Below the pieces are notes generated by a model. It was given only the letters and a program-made list of their open reading frames with translations. It was not told the origin of the DNA and made no database searches. Shown here in pieces: positions 1-12,059 of a stretch of 64,000 nt of DNA. Numbering within the stretch: position 1 is the first letter of the stretch; each line of letters begins with the position of its first letter. The translations under genes and the position numbers were made by a program. The DNA is from Neoceratodus forsteri (taxonomy: Eukaryota > Chordata > Ceratodontiformes > Ceratodontidae): the NCBI GenBank assembly GCA_016271365.2, contig CM028132.1:1189891001-1189955000 (forward strand). Reading direction: 5' to 3'.

Positions 1-1376
1 CCCAAGTGTAATCCAGCTGATAAAGCGCCAATGGCTTGTAATTTTCCAGCTTAGCTGCCTGCTGCAGCCGACTTAACTTGCACGCAAGGACCCAGTGGTT
101 TCATAAAAAAAAAGCTCAGGCTGGTGAAGACTGAAAAGTTATTCTAAGAGTCTCACATCAACATAAAGAAATTAGAAGTGCTTTGAACTGATTTGCTTAA
201 AATCAGCAAAAGATGGAACTTAATTGAACGCACATGTGCAAAAGCACTGACTTACATGAATATTGATATTTAGCCACGGTATACAGTGCATGTTATTTAT
301 GCAGCCAAGTCGGGGTGTGATTTACTAGAAAAATATATGCAGAATTGAAGGGTTAGACTGCTGAAGATCTCCTTACTGTAAAGGTGTTTCATGATGAGGG
401 AAACCTTGGTGGCTATTTAAGGATGACCCCCCCCCCATTCTCTGAGCGAGGGATTCAGGGTGCTGATTGAAAAAGACCAGAGTCATGTTTAATTGCTTAC
501 ATTTTTCATCATATTTAGTCTGCATTTTTGAACTGGAGTACCTGGGAGGATATGCGTGCCATTTGGTTCCAATTCTCCTGATTTATAGTTATTTAAATTT
601 ATTACAGAAAGTTGTTTTATAGGCATTAACGGAATTGGGATTTCATGTAAACTGGTCTGTAACCTTGTGAGAGTGTTCACTTTTAGTGCCTGTAATTATT
701 TGAAGGAGTACACATAATAGAACTCTGGAGCTTCTTCTTCCATCACTACATAACTATTAGGGACCCATACCCAGCAATTTCTGTAACTGTAGGTTGGCTA
801 GAAAGAAACAGAAAGGCAGCTTGTGGGATGAAACGATTTCTAATTGAATTCTGAAAACCAATTACATTGTCGCTTTTGTCTAAAGACCTAATTTAAGCTG
901 TAGGCTGCAGCGCAGAAAATATTACAACAAATTTCAGGCTTGAATGTGTTCCTCCTTTTTGAATATCTCCACTTAAAAGCAATTTTTCACTTCACTGTGA
1001 GGAGCTGTGAACAAAAGCTTTCAAGGAACACAGTGATGGCAGCACTTTGGAAATACACCTGGTGACGGGGTCTTTTTTTCTTAGCAGCTTTAGTGTATTC
1101 GTTTCCTGGGGATATCAGGGGAAATAAAAAATACATCAAGAGGCTGATATTTGTTTTAGATCAATTCCTCCACACTGACCCAGGTCAGGGACTGCCTTTG
1201 GCCCTTCATCATGAAACTGACTGCACAAAACCACTTTTCCATTTGAAAAAGAAACGCTTCCATTAGAGTGCTTCCTCACAGGCAACAGAGGTATCAAAGG
1301 CACTGACTGGGGGATGGCAGTGTGGTCTGATGCTAGTGTGTTATTAATTTAAAAATCCTAATCCAAGACCACCCCA
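1..1376. other. No gene recognised
   Basis: I see no coding exon, RNA gene or clear repeat here. The stretch is AT-rich with short homopolymers (A9 near 108, C9 near 427) and looks like ordinary non-coding DNA. Confidence 0.5.
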
Positions 1377-1900
1377 ATGGTCTGTTGGCAGCATATCTTG
1401 CTGCCATGCTGTACAGGTGACCCATGTTCAGAAGTGAGCTTAGGATGCCGATACATCTGGAGGCAGGCCAGACCACAGATGCTGCTTGGCAGTGCACTAC
1501 AGTTGAGAGTGATGGTGTCGGGCTCCCGGTGTGGCAGTGACTCCTGCAGCGGTTCAGGGATGATTACTTCCTCCACAGGATGGTGCCACGCTCACCCGAG
1601 GCCATCAGCAGGCGCCACCCATTCCAGGGGAGGAGAAGGGCAAGGGAGAAAATCATGGGTAAAATCCCAAGTGCAGTGTATGTGATGGCCAGTGCTGCTC
1701 GGCGCCCCCTGGGTCCTAGTGTTACTGGGTCCTTGTGAACCTGGTGGACTGCATCAGGTGGGAGGATGCCCCTTCCCCAGGAACCTCTACCTGTGGAGGG
1801 GAAACCATGGGTGCTGTGTGAAGGCACCTGGACTCGGGGGCAGAGAAGCACCAGGCCCGAACAGCATATATCCCCAGTAACTATGACCAAGGGAGAAAAA
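1377..1900 (+). repeat. SINE-like repeat (tRNA-like head), uncertain
   Basis: The first 60 bases contain the phrase 'gacccatgttcagaagtgagc'-like box B region (around 1420-1440). The same phrase recurs near 18249 (gacccgtgttcagaagcaag), where it follows a better box A. The body is GC-rich, unlike its AT-rich neighbours, and similar GC-rich blocks sit at about 4320-4800, 10280-10830 and 18205-18780. I infer a tRNA-derived SINE family. Open frames on both strands in this block look like products of its base composition and resemble no protein I know. Confidence 0.35.
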
Positions 1901-1928
1901 GCTCATAAAAAAAAAATATATATATATA

Positions 1929-4312
1929 GAAACATAGAATCTGACGGCAGATAAGGACCGCTTGGCCCACCAGTCTGCCCATTTCCTGCCTACTGGATAA
2001 GCTGCAGATCCTAGTTAACCAGCAGCCTACTTCTTCCTACCCCACCCCTAGAATTGCCTTATGATTGTCCCATGCATGCTTGAATTCCACCACTGTTTTT
2101 GACTCCACGACCTCCTCCGAAGGCTGTTCCATGCATCCACACCCTCTCTGTGAAAAATACTTCTCAATTACCTCTGAGCCTCCATCTTCAAATTGTGCCC
2201 TTGTTCTTGCACACTTTTTTTGAAAGATGCTACCCTCTTGGACTTTGTTGACCCTTGAGGTACTTGAAAGTTTCTATCATGTCCCCCTCTCCTCCTTTCC
2301 TCGAGGCTATACATATTAAGCTCCTTAAGTCTCTCTTCATATGTCTCCAGTGCAGACCCTGCACCATTTTAGTTGCCCTCTCTGGACAGCTTTCATCCTG
2401 TCTATGTCTTTGCGAAGACTGGGTCTCCAGAACTGCATGCAGTACTCCAGATGGGGTCTGACCAGCTGTCTGTACAGAGGGATAATAACTTCCTGTTTTC
2501 TACTCTTGATGCCTCTCCCTATGCATCCCAGTATCCCCCAGCCCTCCTTGCTGCCCTCTCACATTGCTTGCCCACCTTTAGGTTATCTGATATGACTACC
2601 CCCAGGTCCCTTTCCATTTTTGTTGTTGTTAGTATCTCACCTCCATTGTGTACTCTTCCCTGGGTTTCGCTTCCCAGGTGCATTACCTTGCACTTCTTAG
2701 CATTGAATCTAAGCTGCCATACATTTGACCATTCCTCTAACCTTGCCAAGTCCTTTTCATCCTTTCCACCCCACCTTGTGCATCAACTCTGTTGCAGATC
2801 TTTGTGTCATCTGCAAAAGACATACTTTTCCTTCCATTCCTCTGCAATGTAAGCTTATAAAGACATTGAAGAGGACCGATCCTAATACTGAACCCTGTGG
2901 TACCCCACTAGTAACCCCTTTCTTCAGAGTGGACTCCATTCACTATTACCTCTGTGTCCTATTCTCCAGCCAATTTTTACCCAGGCTGTCATCTTGGGAC
3001 CCACTCCCAGGCTAGCTAACTTGTATATTAATCTTTGTGTGGGACTGTGTCAAATGCCTTGCTAAAGTCTAGGTAGACCATGTCCACAGCCCCTCCCTGA
3101 TCTACTACTTTGGTCACCCAGTCAAAGAAATCTATCAGATTTGTCTGGCATGACCTTCCTGCTGTGAATCCATGCTGCCTTGGGTCCTGTGCCCCTCTGG
3201 CCTCTAGACACTCGACAGTTCTTTCCTTCAGAAGTGATTCCATCATTTTCCCCACCACTGAGGTTAAACTAACAGGTCTGTAGTTTCCTGCTTCTGCCTT
3301 GCTCCCACTTTTGTGGAGGGGAATCACATCTGCCCTCCTCCAGTCCTCGGGTACCACCCCATCCTCCCATGATTTGTTAAACAGAGTAGTCAGTGGTGTC
3401 ACTAATTCTACCCTTAGTTCTTTTAGATTCTGGGATGAATCCGATCAGGCCCCATTGCTTTGTCCACCTTCAGTTTTAAGAGTTCTTTCAGAACCCTTTC
3501 TTCTATAAATGGGCTGGTATCAACTTCTGTATCCAGAGTGTTTCTACTGTTTGTTTTAGGTACCTTCCCCTCTTCCTTTGTAAATACTGAGCAAAATATG
3601 TGTTTAGTATCTCTGCCTTTTCACAGTCACCCTCTGCCCCCCACCCCCACCCCTTAATAAACCTCACTATCCCTCATATGGTCTTTCTTGACCCTGATGT
3701 ACCTATAAAGGTTTATCCCCCTTCTTAATTGAGTTGGCTATCTTTTCCTCGGTTTGGGCCTTTGCTGTTCTGACTGCCTTCCCAGCTTCCTTTTGCTTTA
3801 ACTGATACAGTTCTCTGTCCTGCTCCTTCTGTGATTCCTTGTACTTCCTGAAAGCTTTCTTTTTCTCTTGAACCTTCACTGCCACTTCCTTTGAGAACCA
3901 TAGTGGTTTCTTACATCGTTTAGTTTTGTTTATTTGCTTCACACAAAGGCTTGTTACCTCTGTGATGGCAGTTTTTATTATTCCCCATTGTTCTTCCACC
4001 CTTCCTTCCTGCCCATTTGCTAGTGCATTCCTTAGGCACTCACCCATTTTGGCAAAGTCAGCCCTCCTAAAGTCCAGTACCTTTGCCTTTGTATGGCTTG
4101 ACTCTATTGCTGTGTTTATTGTGAACCATACTGTTTGATGGTCGCTAGTTCCCAGATGGCTACCCACTTCTACATCTGTGATCCTCTCTTCATCTCCATT
4201 TGAGAGAACCAGGTCTAAGATTGCTCCCTCTCGAGTGGGCTCCAATACTAGTTGTCTAAGGCATGCCCCCTGTAGGGCATCTAGAATAACCCCACTCTTC
4301 GAAATATATATA
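1929..4312 (-). pseudogene. 5'-truncated CR1-type LINE, antisense, broken ORF2
   Basis: On the minus strand the block encodes pieces of a non-LTR retrotransposon ORF2 in order. The endonuclease C-terminus and linker are at 4245-3703 (ILDLVLSN near its start). RT fingers and palm are at 3402-3028, with NYRPVSLTSVVGK and motif A DMVYLDFSKAFDTVPH. Motif B SGVPQGSVLG is at 2939-2757, and the thumb motif FNAKKCKVMHLG is at 2749-2519. The frame changes between pieces and the ADD box is frameshifted, so it is dead. The 3' UTR runs down to 1929, next to an A/TA-rich tail at 1909-1928. The 5' end stops near 4312 inside the endonuclease, the usual 5' truncation of target-primed copies. CR1 is the best clade match by motif; a related L2/L3-like clade is possible. 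Confidence 0.9.
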
Positions 4313-4316
4313 ATAT

Positions 4317-4800
4317 CCAGGGCCAGCCCTGGGGCACGGTCACCTGGAAGACTGGGATCTGGCGTTTGAGTCCCAGGATCTCACACTGAAGCAAGCTGGG
4401 GGTCCAGTGCATCATGGAGATGTGGCATTTAACTACCAGGGAGGGCACAGGCCATCTGGCATACCACACACCCTGCTAGCCAATCACAGAACAGCATTGG
4501 CATTATATATGAAGTCAGCCTCTTGCCCACTCACCATCCCAGACAGAGGAACAGTGCCACTCGGACTGCCCTCAGCATCAGGATGAGGGAACAGGGGGAT
4601 CTAAAGGGACCAAACAAGGAGTCGCTCTGTGGAGCCAAACAGTGGGGGACTGCTCTGGCATGCTGGGGACCCAGGTTTGTACCCTGATCTCGGGACACCA
4701 GGAGCAGAGACTAGAGTGGAGTATTACAGACGATACTCTAAATGCTCTCTCCCAGGAGACGGGCTGTGAGGTACTGTACTACTGCTACTCTGGCAGCTCC
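4317..4800 (+). repeat. SINE-like GC-rich repeat, uncertain
   Basis: This block begins exactly where the CR1 5' end stops. It has a tRNA-like opening (ggggcacggtcacctggaag, then a possible box B gtttgagtcccaggatc at about 4363). Its GC-rich body resembles in style the blocks at 1377, 10280 and 18205. Assignment to one family is tentative because the bodies are only loosely alike by eye. Confidence 0.3.
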
Positions 4801-5859
4801 TAGTCGTGGATTTCTAGGTGGCATGGATGGCCACGCACCACAGAACCTTCCCCCAGGGGACCATCATTAGATAGGAAGAATGAGAACATAGGAAACAGGG
4901 TCTTCCTTGATACCGGATGATGGATATCTATAAGCATTCCTCCCCATGCCACTTGCCTTACATCGTGGCAGCCCAGTTTGACCACAAGTCCCTTGTGAAA
5001 CACTTAATTCTACCTGTTACAGACAGAGAGCCTTCATGTGTGCTCAGAGGACCTGGACAACTGTGTGTGTGTGGGGAGGGGGGCAGAAAAGTGAGTACTG
5101 AGCCTTACGGGCAGAAGAGTAGCACTGGGGACATTGTCCAAAGTAGTGGGGTGTCAAAGGCACCAGTGAAATAGAATATAAAAGAAACAAGGAAAAAATA
5201 ATAATAATTAAAAATCATTATTTAAGGCAGATCACTACCTTAGTAGCATTTGGAGCTGCGATCCATGTTGACAACCTTTGTTTGGGACCAAGGCCTGGGA
5301 CAGCAAGGTGGACTAGCTGGAGGAGGATTGATGGTCCCTTAGGACACTGTGCTCCTCTGTGAAGAAGGGTGGCTTCTCTCACTGCAGTACTGAACCTGAC
5401 TGACAACTGATAGCAGTGCAGCGGGGTGAGCTTGAGAGAGAAGATGCATATGCTGAGCCATCTGGCTTTTGCATCTTCAAGGGGGTGAGTCCTCAAGAGA
5501 GAGGGAGAACAAAAAACATTCAACACAAATTGAGCAGATGTTGCTCTGCCTCATCACTACATCTACCAGTGCTTTCTTCTCCCATTCTGGGGATGGCCTC
5601 GGGTGTCTCCATCCACCCACTTTCCACTTCAGCTGCCACCAAAAGTCGATGTGGGGAGCATCCAACTAGGTGCCAGGCAGTGTGACCCCACACTGGGGGG
5701 TGGGGCAGGGATGGGGAGTTAGCTGGGTGATAACACAGAAATCGGTCCTCAATCTGGTTGAAGGCTAAAGGCAGCCGTTTAAGGAGGAAACGGTTAACAT
5801 CATTTTTATGGTCTTAATTCTCTGGGATGCATGCCTCCAGGATGACATCAGTATTCCTA
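4801..5859. other. No gene recognised
   Basis: Several open frames of 60-100 codons overlap on both strands here, but none carries a domain or motif I recognise and none has convincing splice context. I see no clear mobile element in it. Confidence 0.45.
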
Positions 5860-6560
5860 ACGAGATGCAATGAACATTTGTTTCCACTGCAGACTTGCAG
5901 TGTCACATAGCTCGACTACTGTAACACCCTCTACCTTGGGGTCAGAGGGGGTACGATGTGGCGCCTGCAGCTGTCACAGAGTGCTGCAGCTCAGCTTTTG
6001 ATGGGCCTTTCGAGGTCCTGTCATTTTCCACCAGTGTTGCACGAACTACACTGGCTGCCAGTGCACTGGCGCATCTCCTTTAAAATAGGTCTGCTTCATA
6101 TAAGGCCCTGCACAGGCCGAGTCTGGGCTACCTGAGGGAACTTCTGCATCACTACATCCCTGGACGCTCTCTCTGACCAGCTAGGGAGGCCCTCCTAGAG
6201 GTCCCAAGAGCAAGATTAAAGTCTTCTGGGGATCGGGCTTTTGAAGTGGCCACCCTGATCCTCTGGAACTCTGCCAGGGTACCTGCAGGAGGCTCCCTTC
6301 CTAGTGATATTTAAAAGAAAATTTAAATCTTTCTTTTTTCAACAAGCCTTTGGGGTCTAATATACTAATTCAATATGACAAGCAGTTTTAGTGTTTTAGA
6401 TTGTGAGGGTCTTTTTATGTATTGGAGGATGATATTTATATTTATTTTATATGGTTGTTGGTTATGTTTATATGCTGTTTGTCAGTTTTATATTTTATAT
6501 ATTTTGTAAGGGCATCCTAAGCCTTCGGAGAAGGGCGCCCAAAAGAAATAAATACTACTA
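5860..6560 (+). pseudogene. L2-type LINE 3' fragment (ORF2 C-terminus plus tail)
   Basis: Read on the plus strand with frameshifts, the DNA gives the typical end of an L2-like ORF2: DYCNTLYLG, then HELHWLPVHWRISFKI, then a decayed 'AFxVAxPxLWNSxP' region near 6225-6270 and SFFFQQAFGV near 6325-6350. The tail ends at aaataaatactactac (6546-6561), a short microsatellite-like 3' end. Everything upstream in ORF2 is missing, which fits 5' truncation. Confidence 0.8.
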
Positions 6561-8122
6561 CAAATGAACCGCATGGGGATTTGCATGTGTTTCCCATGAT
6601 GCTTTGTATTATTGGGGTATGTGCAATTGTGTTTTCTTTAAATACTACTACTACTACTAAATACTGTAGTAGATAAGATATCTAACATCATTTTAATCCT
6701 CTGCTCAAATGGCCCCCAAGGCAAACTATCTGGTGACCAAAACTGGTATAATTAGGAATAGATATATATATGAGACACTCTGATCCTAGTGGATATTTGA
6801 CTACTTAAAATACTATTTTAGTGGCAATTGGCAATTTTTGTATGGATCTTTGGCCGCATTACTTCTGGATTTTTAAACCTTGCTTTGTATATTTTCTTTC
6901 CCTCAACTCACTATATATCTCAGTATGGTCCTTATCTACCAGGGCCTCTGACCTTCGAAGGAACTCTCTTGCTCGCCTCCTGGAACCACTGGATTACCAC
7001 TCAGCCCGATTCCACATTGCCCCTCCCTTACCTGAATGACTGCTCGGGGGGGGGGGCATGCTAGGGCAGCATAGTATTAGTAGGAGACCACACATCTTTT
7101 CCCCAAAGTCCACCTATGAGAATGCAGGGATAACCACTGCTGATCAGCCATCACAGTGTGCATACACCTTCCCTTCCCAATGTGACCACCCAGCTGCACT
7201 GCCCCCTGTGGTTACCCAGGTAACAGTATCACTATGGGGACTGCAAACCACCCACTCCAACAGACAGTCCTCTAGAACTCTCAATTCTCTTGTGGTTGGC
7301 CTGCGTCTATTGTCCCAGGCCCTGAGCGTGGACCCAGGTCCCCAATATAGCAGGTCTCACTTGCTGCCACTATGCTTTTGGACTGGCCCCTACTTTCCAC
7401 CTCACAATTTAGTGAAATAAAGTGCATTTCTATGTAGATTTATTTTACTTCTCTAAAAAGGCAGTTCATTCCAGAAAAAGGGGCTGGGAGATCCTTCAGA
7501 GGTAAGCAAGAAGCTTTCTGAAGCCTGATTTCAGATGATAGTGTTGGGCATTAGATGAAATGATGTAGATCTCTTTCTAAGGTTTCATCGTATGACCATT
7601 AGTTTCTGTATTTGCTGCGTTTTCATCCTTCAGTGTTGTGGCTCTTTTCCCAGAGGAGATCCCATGTTTAATTTCCTTGAAAACCAACAATTAACTGGAT
7701 GGCACTAACTAGCACCCACCTTCACTCAACACATTACTACAGTATAAATACCAATATGCACATGTCATAACTTGTTAGGAACAACATTTTCCATGACTTA
7801 TTCGTGTCTGTTGCTATTGGGGAGGTGGTAAAATCCAGAGCTGGGCAATCCTGGTTTAATTACTAGCTACTGGTTCACAGTGAACTTATGTCAAGTCACT
7901 TGAACTCCCTGAACTGTAGTATATCCCTGGTGTTGAACTGAGAGGGAGCAGGAGGACCCCAGTGAAAATAACAATTTACATTTTAGTTGGGCTGGTCTGG
8001 GTGAATAAGTTCTTTAATCACATTCATGGGGTTATTAATTATCTGCAAACAAATAACTGTGTTTGCTGCATTTAATGGAATATGTTGAGTCACTCAGCAA
8101 GAGTTAAAGGAGTACTAGTCAG
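6561..8122. other. Non-coding; possible CORE-SINE remnant near 7840-7925
   Basis: I recognise no gene here. At 7885-7925 the phrase atgtcaagtcacttgaactccctgaac resembles the CORE-SINE/MIR central motif 'gtgaccttgggcaagtcacttaacctc', but no tRNA head is clear. A (TACTAC) microsatellite tail at 6640-6665 extends the end of the preceding LINE. The open frames at 6821-7420 are unrecognised. Confidence 0.4.
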
Positions 8123-8902
8123 AATTTGCAAAAATGTGTTGTGCAGAGTGTTTTGATTTCTGTGTATAGTCCTAGTGTATCCTTCTCTTTGTCTGCTATT
8201 AGGAGTTTTTCTAAATTAGCCTTCTGGTTTTATGGTAGTTTTAAGGCCCATGTTTATCTCCAATTAGCATGGTTTATTGCTTTTCTTTTTCCTACAATGT
8301 CTTCTGTCCCATGTGACTGTGATTTATCCGGGACCATAGATTCAGCAAGTACTGGTTTAGAGTCCATTTTACAACAGCAGAGCTGTGATATTAAGTAACT
8401 TTCCTTTTCCGGTGAGCACTAAAGGTTTAATTTACAGTTTAGCAAATACTTGAGGGCTAATTGACTGGGTTATTTTGTAAGAAAACAGCTAGAGTCTTCA
8501 CTAATTATAGCATTGCTAATCTGGAATGATCTGTGTGCTTTTTTATGACAGTGTGTAGTTTGTTGAAATGAAAAGTTTTAAAAGCAAAACATGTACTCCT
8601 GCTGGCTAGACCCTGGCACACACACAGAAAACCAAAACAACGAATTAGAGTCTGGCTCCTATCTCTAGTGCTTGCTGAATCAGTGGCCATGGGTCCATCA
8701 GTGTCACACGGGACTGGAGGCATTGTAGGAAAAAGAAGAGCAATAAAACTTGTTAAGATGGTGATCTTCACGGGTCATAAAACTACCATATAACTAGCAG
8801 GCTAATTTAGAAAAAAAACTCTTATAGCAAACAAAGGGAAGGACGCACCAGAACTACACACACAAATGAAAACGCTCTGCACAACATATGTTGTTGCAAA
8901 TT
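8123..8902. mobile_element. Fold-back (long inverted repeat) element, 780 bp
   Basis: Positions 8123-8390 match the reverse complement of about 8635-8902. Both arms start from AATTTGCAA and share gttgtgcagag, ctaaattagcc, tatggtagttttat, tttttcctacaatg and gattcagcaagyact. Because they match, the two arms encode related peptides in opposite orientation (FIAFLFPTMSSVPCD and FIALLFPTMPPVPCD), which is a by-product of the inverted repeat and not evidence for a gene. The loop of about 245 bp (8391-8634) is AT-rich and without recognisable content. I see no clear target duplication. This is probably a non-autonomous DNA transposon of unassigned superfamily. Confidence 0.75.
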
Positions 8903-9240
8903 TTATTTTATTTATTAATTTTTTATTTTTGACTTTGTTAACCGGGTAGGTGCACTGATCCCAGGGAACATTTTCAGGCATGACCTAGGCTACGTAAAGG
9001 TGGCACAGAGTAGAAACATTAGAATAACAAGAACATAACAAGAGCAGGTAATACATAGTGAAAGGTTACAGTTGTTACATTTGGCAATACATGGTAGCAG
9101 TAGTTGAGGGACAACAAATAAAGCAAAGTAAGGCTCATGGTGACACAGTTTCAATAAATAAGAGAACCTATTTGGCCCTACCCCTAGAACCTATGGGGGG
9201 CTAGTCCTTAAAGCAGTGGCAGGTGGATGCCATTTTGATT
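8903..9240 (-). repeat. Interspersed repeat family A, antisense copy 1
   Basis: It starts with T/A-rich sequence (an antisense A-rich tail) and then gttaaccgggtaggtgcac...cattttcaggca. The same phrase occurs at about 15896-15940 and 53240-53285. I take it as the 3' end of a LINE or SINE lying on the minus strand. No coding piece is visible in it. Confidence 0.5.
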
Positions 9241-9580
9241 TGTAGTTCTCCTTTAAGTTGAATAAACTCTACTTCCATCAGTGTGGGGCACAGAGATGAT
9301 CATCAGGTTCATGCTGTCTCATTGCTGTAGCTTATAGAAAAACATTTGCATTGACAAAATGCGACATCCATCCTACTGCTGGGTGTTACACCTCTTGGCC
9401 TGCTTTGAAATTAGTCCAGATAACATCAAAATGTTTTGCATTCATGGCCAAAGCAGACACCAGGGTTTCTATTCGGACATCTGTCCATTTAGTACTTATC
9501 TTGGGACCACCTCTGATCAGTTTGTAAAGTGTACTGTTAACTTTTAACCCCCCCTAACTACATTGTATCTTCTTTTACAG

Positions 9581-9680
9581 CTCTGAGGCCGTGGGTGTCC
9601 AATTTCACCTTTCCGGGTGTTCAAGACTTCTCTCAGCTAGCACTGGATCTGAATAAAAAACAACTAATTGTAGGGGCCAG
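9581..9680 (+). CDS. SEMA5B: Semaphorin-5 internal exon (start of sema domain), SEMA5B-like
   Basis: A polypyrimidine tract and acceptor (tgtatcttcttttacag) precede 100 coding bases, followed by a gtgagg donor. The exon enters with two bases of a split codon and reads LRPWVSNFTFPGVQDF, then SQLALDLNKKQLIVGA, and leaves two bases of an Arg codon that is completed by the exon at 13677. The phrases DFSQLALD and QLIVGAR are hallmarks of class 5 semaphorins, whose sema domain begins here. Class 5 semaphorins are transmembrane guidance proteins that carry a sema domain and thrombospondin type-1 repeats and signal through plexins; only the edge of the sema domain is visible in this window. LALD and QLIVGAR favour SEMA5B over SEMA5A as I remember the human proteins, so the paralogue call is less sure than the family call. 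Confidence 0.88.
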
Positions 9681-10006
9681 GTGAGGAGAAAGTGATGCAG
9701 TGTTTTTTTTTTTTAACCAATGTCTTAAGCAAATACAGTTGAGTTCTCCCTCTGATATCTGTAGGATGTTTTGTTAATCATATGATAATATGATATTGCA
9801 TACTCAGAACGGTGGTCTAGATGAGTTTGGTATACCCTTGTCTGTATGTTTGTTTTTAGGCTTTTATATCTTGCTGTAGTAGTTAATTGGGATTAGAGAG
9901 GGTATGGGACAGGGTAGTCCTGCCTGCAGGAGTGGTACAGCACCTCTAATCAAAGGGAGATGTCTGGAGGCACTGAGGAAACAGAGAAAATGCTAGCTAG
10001 GAGTCC

Positions 10007-10034
10007 CCCACCCACCCACCCACCCACACACACA
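10007..10034. repeat. (CCCA)n/(CA)n simple repeat
   Basis: A short run of CCCA units grades into CA units. Low-complexity open frames on the minus strand here come from this run. Confidence 0.85.
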
Positions 10035-10278
10035 TCACAAGGCCTTTGATGGATGTCACAGATCCTCCCCCAATTTTCATCATGCTACAAAGTCTGAGGA
10101 AAGACCCCCTCCACACTTGGATAAATCGGAAGCTTCTGATGGAGGTTGACCCTGCGGTATCTACAGGAGGTTTTTGGAGCACTGGGTTGCATGGATAAGC
10201 CCAGAGGCTGAGGTGAACCCAGAGAACTGACATTCTAAGTGTAAGGTGGGAGCAAAAAAACTTACAAACATTTAGTGG

Positions 10279-10830
10279 GTGGCTGGTCTGATGGCACAGG
10301 GTTTGGGGACCTGCTTGTCATGCCGCCAACATGAGTTCACGCCTCAAGCCTGAATCATTGCTTCAGGTCAGCAGCTGTTTGGTAAGGCATACAAACAGAT
10401 GCCCCCAGCCTCCAGGGAGGGAGGGAGGGATGTGCTGCCCACTTTGGGACTGCTCCCTGGCAGCGGCAAGAAATCAGTGCAAGCTGGGCATGCCCACACA
10501 TCATGGATGGCATTGTTCCCGCATCACCATTCTGTGATCTGCATGCATGTGGGACCCTAGCTGATGCCATCCATGGAAGAAATAAAAGTGGAAGGGGGGG
10601 GACTGTCAGGAAGATGGTGCTGGAATGCTAATTCCCTACACCCACTGCGCTGCTGCCACTCCTGATTAAGAGATGGCAGGGGACTAGGGGTGCCCACCTA
10701 TCTGCCTGCTCTCGCACGGGGGAAGCTGTGGAGGACCCTGGGGCAGGGTGGTAGGTGATGGTGCTGGGCAGCTGCCAGTATGCAGAGGGCAAGATTGCTG
10801 GCTCCAGGAAGAAAAACACAAAACAGGAAA
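10279..10830 (+). repeat. SINE-like GC-rich repeat, uncertain
   Basis: The opening tggtctgatggcacagggtt and the nearby catgagttcacgcctcaag look like degenerate box A and box B of a tRNA-derived SINE. The following 500 bases are GC-rich with grouped CCT/GGA blocks, as in the blocks at 1377, 4317 and 18205. The family link is by eye only. Confidence 0.3.
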
Positions 10831-11915
10831 AAAAATCATATAGCAGTGAACGTTGACCATGGCAGTATGTCCTTCCTGGGGTGGGATGGTGTTGCAGTAG
10901 CTACTTGTGGCAGGCTACAGAGCTAGCTACCATGCAAGGGGTAGGTGCCCAGCTGTTGCTGCATACAAGGTCTGCAGGCAGTTAGGTGCTGACACAGCCA
11001 TGATGGAGGCATGGTCGAAGGGCACTTCAGGAAGAAATACAGAAAGAAAAATGGCCATAAACAAGATGAAGACCCAGTTATTTCTGTCCTCGTGCGTCCA
11101 GCAGAACCCCATGACCTAGGTGATGGTTAGTGGGATGACAGCGCTAGGAGATCACCCAGGTGCAAAGGGGTGTTGCTGGCCAGTATCATATATACCTAAA
11201 TAAAAAAAAATGAAACCATTTAGTGTTAAGGTTCTAATTCAGATGGAAGAATTAATGTTAAATTTTACCTTGAAACAGGGTTCAAATATATAGTACTACC
11301 AAAACCTGTTTCTGTAAGGAACTGCTTTCACATGTAATCTCTCAGATTCGGTCCTGGGTCTCTTGACCTTTGCACTGAATCTCATGGGGGGGGGGAAGGT
11401 AGATACAGTCTGACACTCACTGAGAAATGAGAAGACTCCAAAACATAATAAATAAAAACATTTTTTGCAGTGTGATTATGTCATGTTTCAGAGTTTCTAA
11501 AAGCATTAAAGGAGCAGTGCATGATATGAAAAAAAAAGGAATTTGGTTTATGTAGCACATTTGATACACGATGTATCCCAAAGCGCTTAAAGAGCAACTC
11601 CCTATATAATAAAAAGCTTAAACCACCAAATTTACACCAGTTATTTCTTAACTTATGTTTTCTAGTTTTTTTTTTTATGTTTCCCTGTTGTTGACCTACT
11701 AACTATTGCAGATAATGCATTACTCTTTTCACTAAGTCTTTCAAAATGTAGCTGACTCTCCCCTGGTAACCTCATAACTGCTGTTTGTGTCATCACTGTT
11801 TGTCGTCATGGAGAGCACTGTGATGTCATAAGCAAGAGTACGGTGAGTTTAGCTGGTGAGAGAGGAATGCTTTTTATAACAGCAGGTGTGGGTGGAACCG
11901 GCACGTACTGAAAGG

Positions 11916-12059
11916 CAGGGGAGCAGACAGGAGGGACAACTGTCCCGGGCCAGTGGCTCAAGGGGCCCATAGGAGAACCTGTAACAGGGGATGTGAGGTT
12001 AAGGGGGGCCCAGTCCTAAAGGTGTGTCCTGGGCCCAGGACTGTCTATTGGCACCCCTG
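11916..12059. mobile_element. hAT MITE with perfect 8-bp target duplication
   Basis: The 144-bp element starts CAGGGGAGC and ends GGCACCCCTG, giving imperfect hAT-type CAGGGG...CCCCTG ends. Its inner arms contain acaactgtcccgggcc and gtgtcctgggcccagg. It is flanked by a perfect 8-bp direct repeat CTGAAAGG at 11908-11915 and 12060-12067, the duplication length expected for hAT elements. It has no coding capacity. Confidence 0.88.

Noticed and set aside
1564..1890. Membrane-protein-like minus-strand frame in the GC-rich block
   Set aside because: It overlaps a frame of similar length on the plus strand, lies in a SINE-like block and has no recognisable homology.
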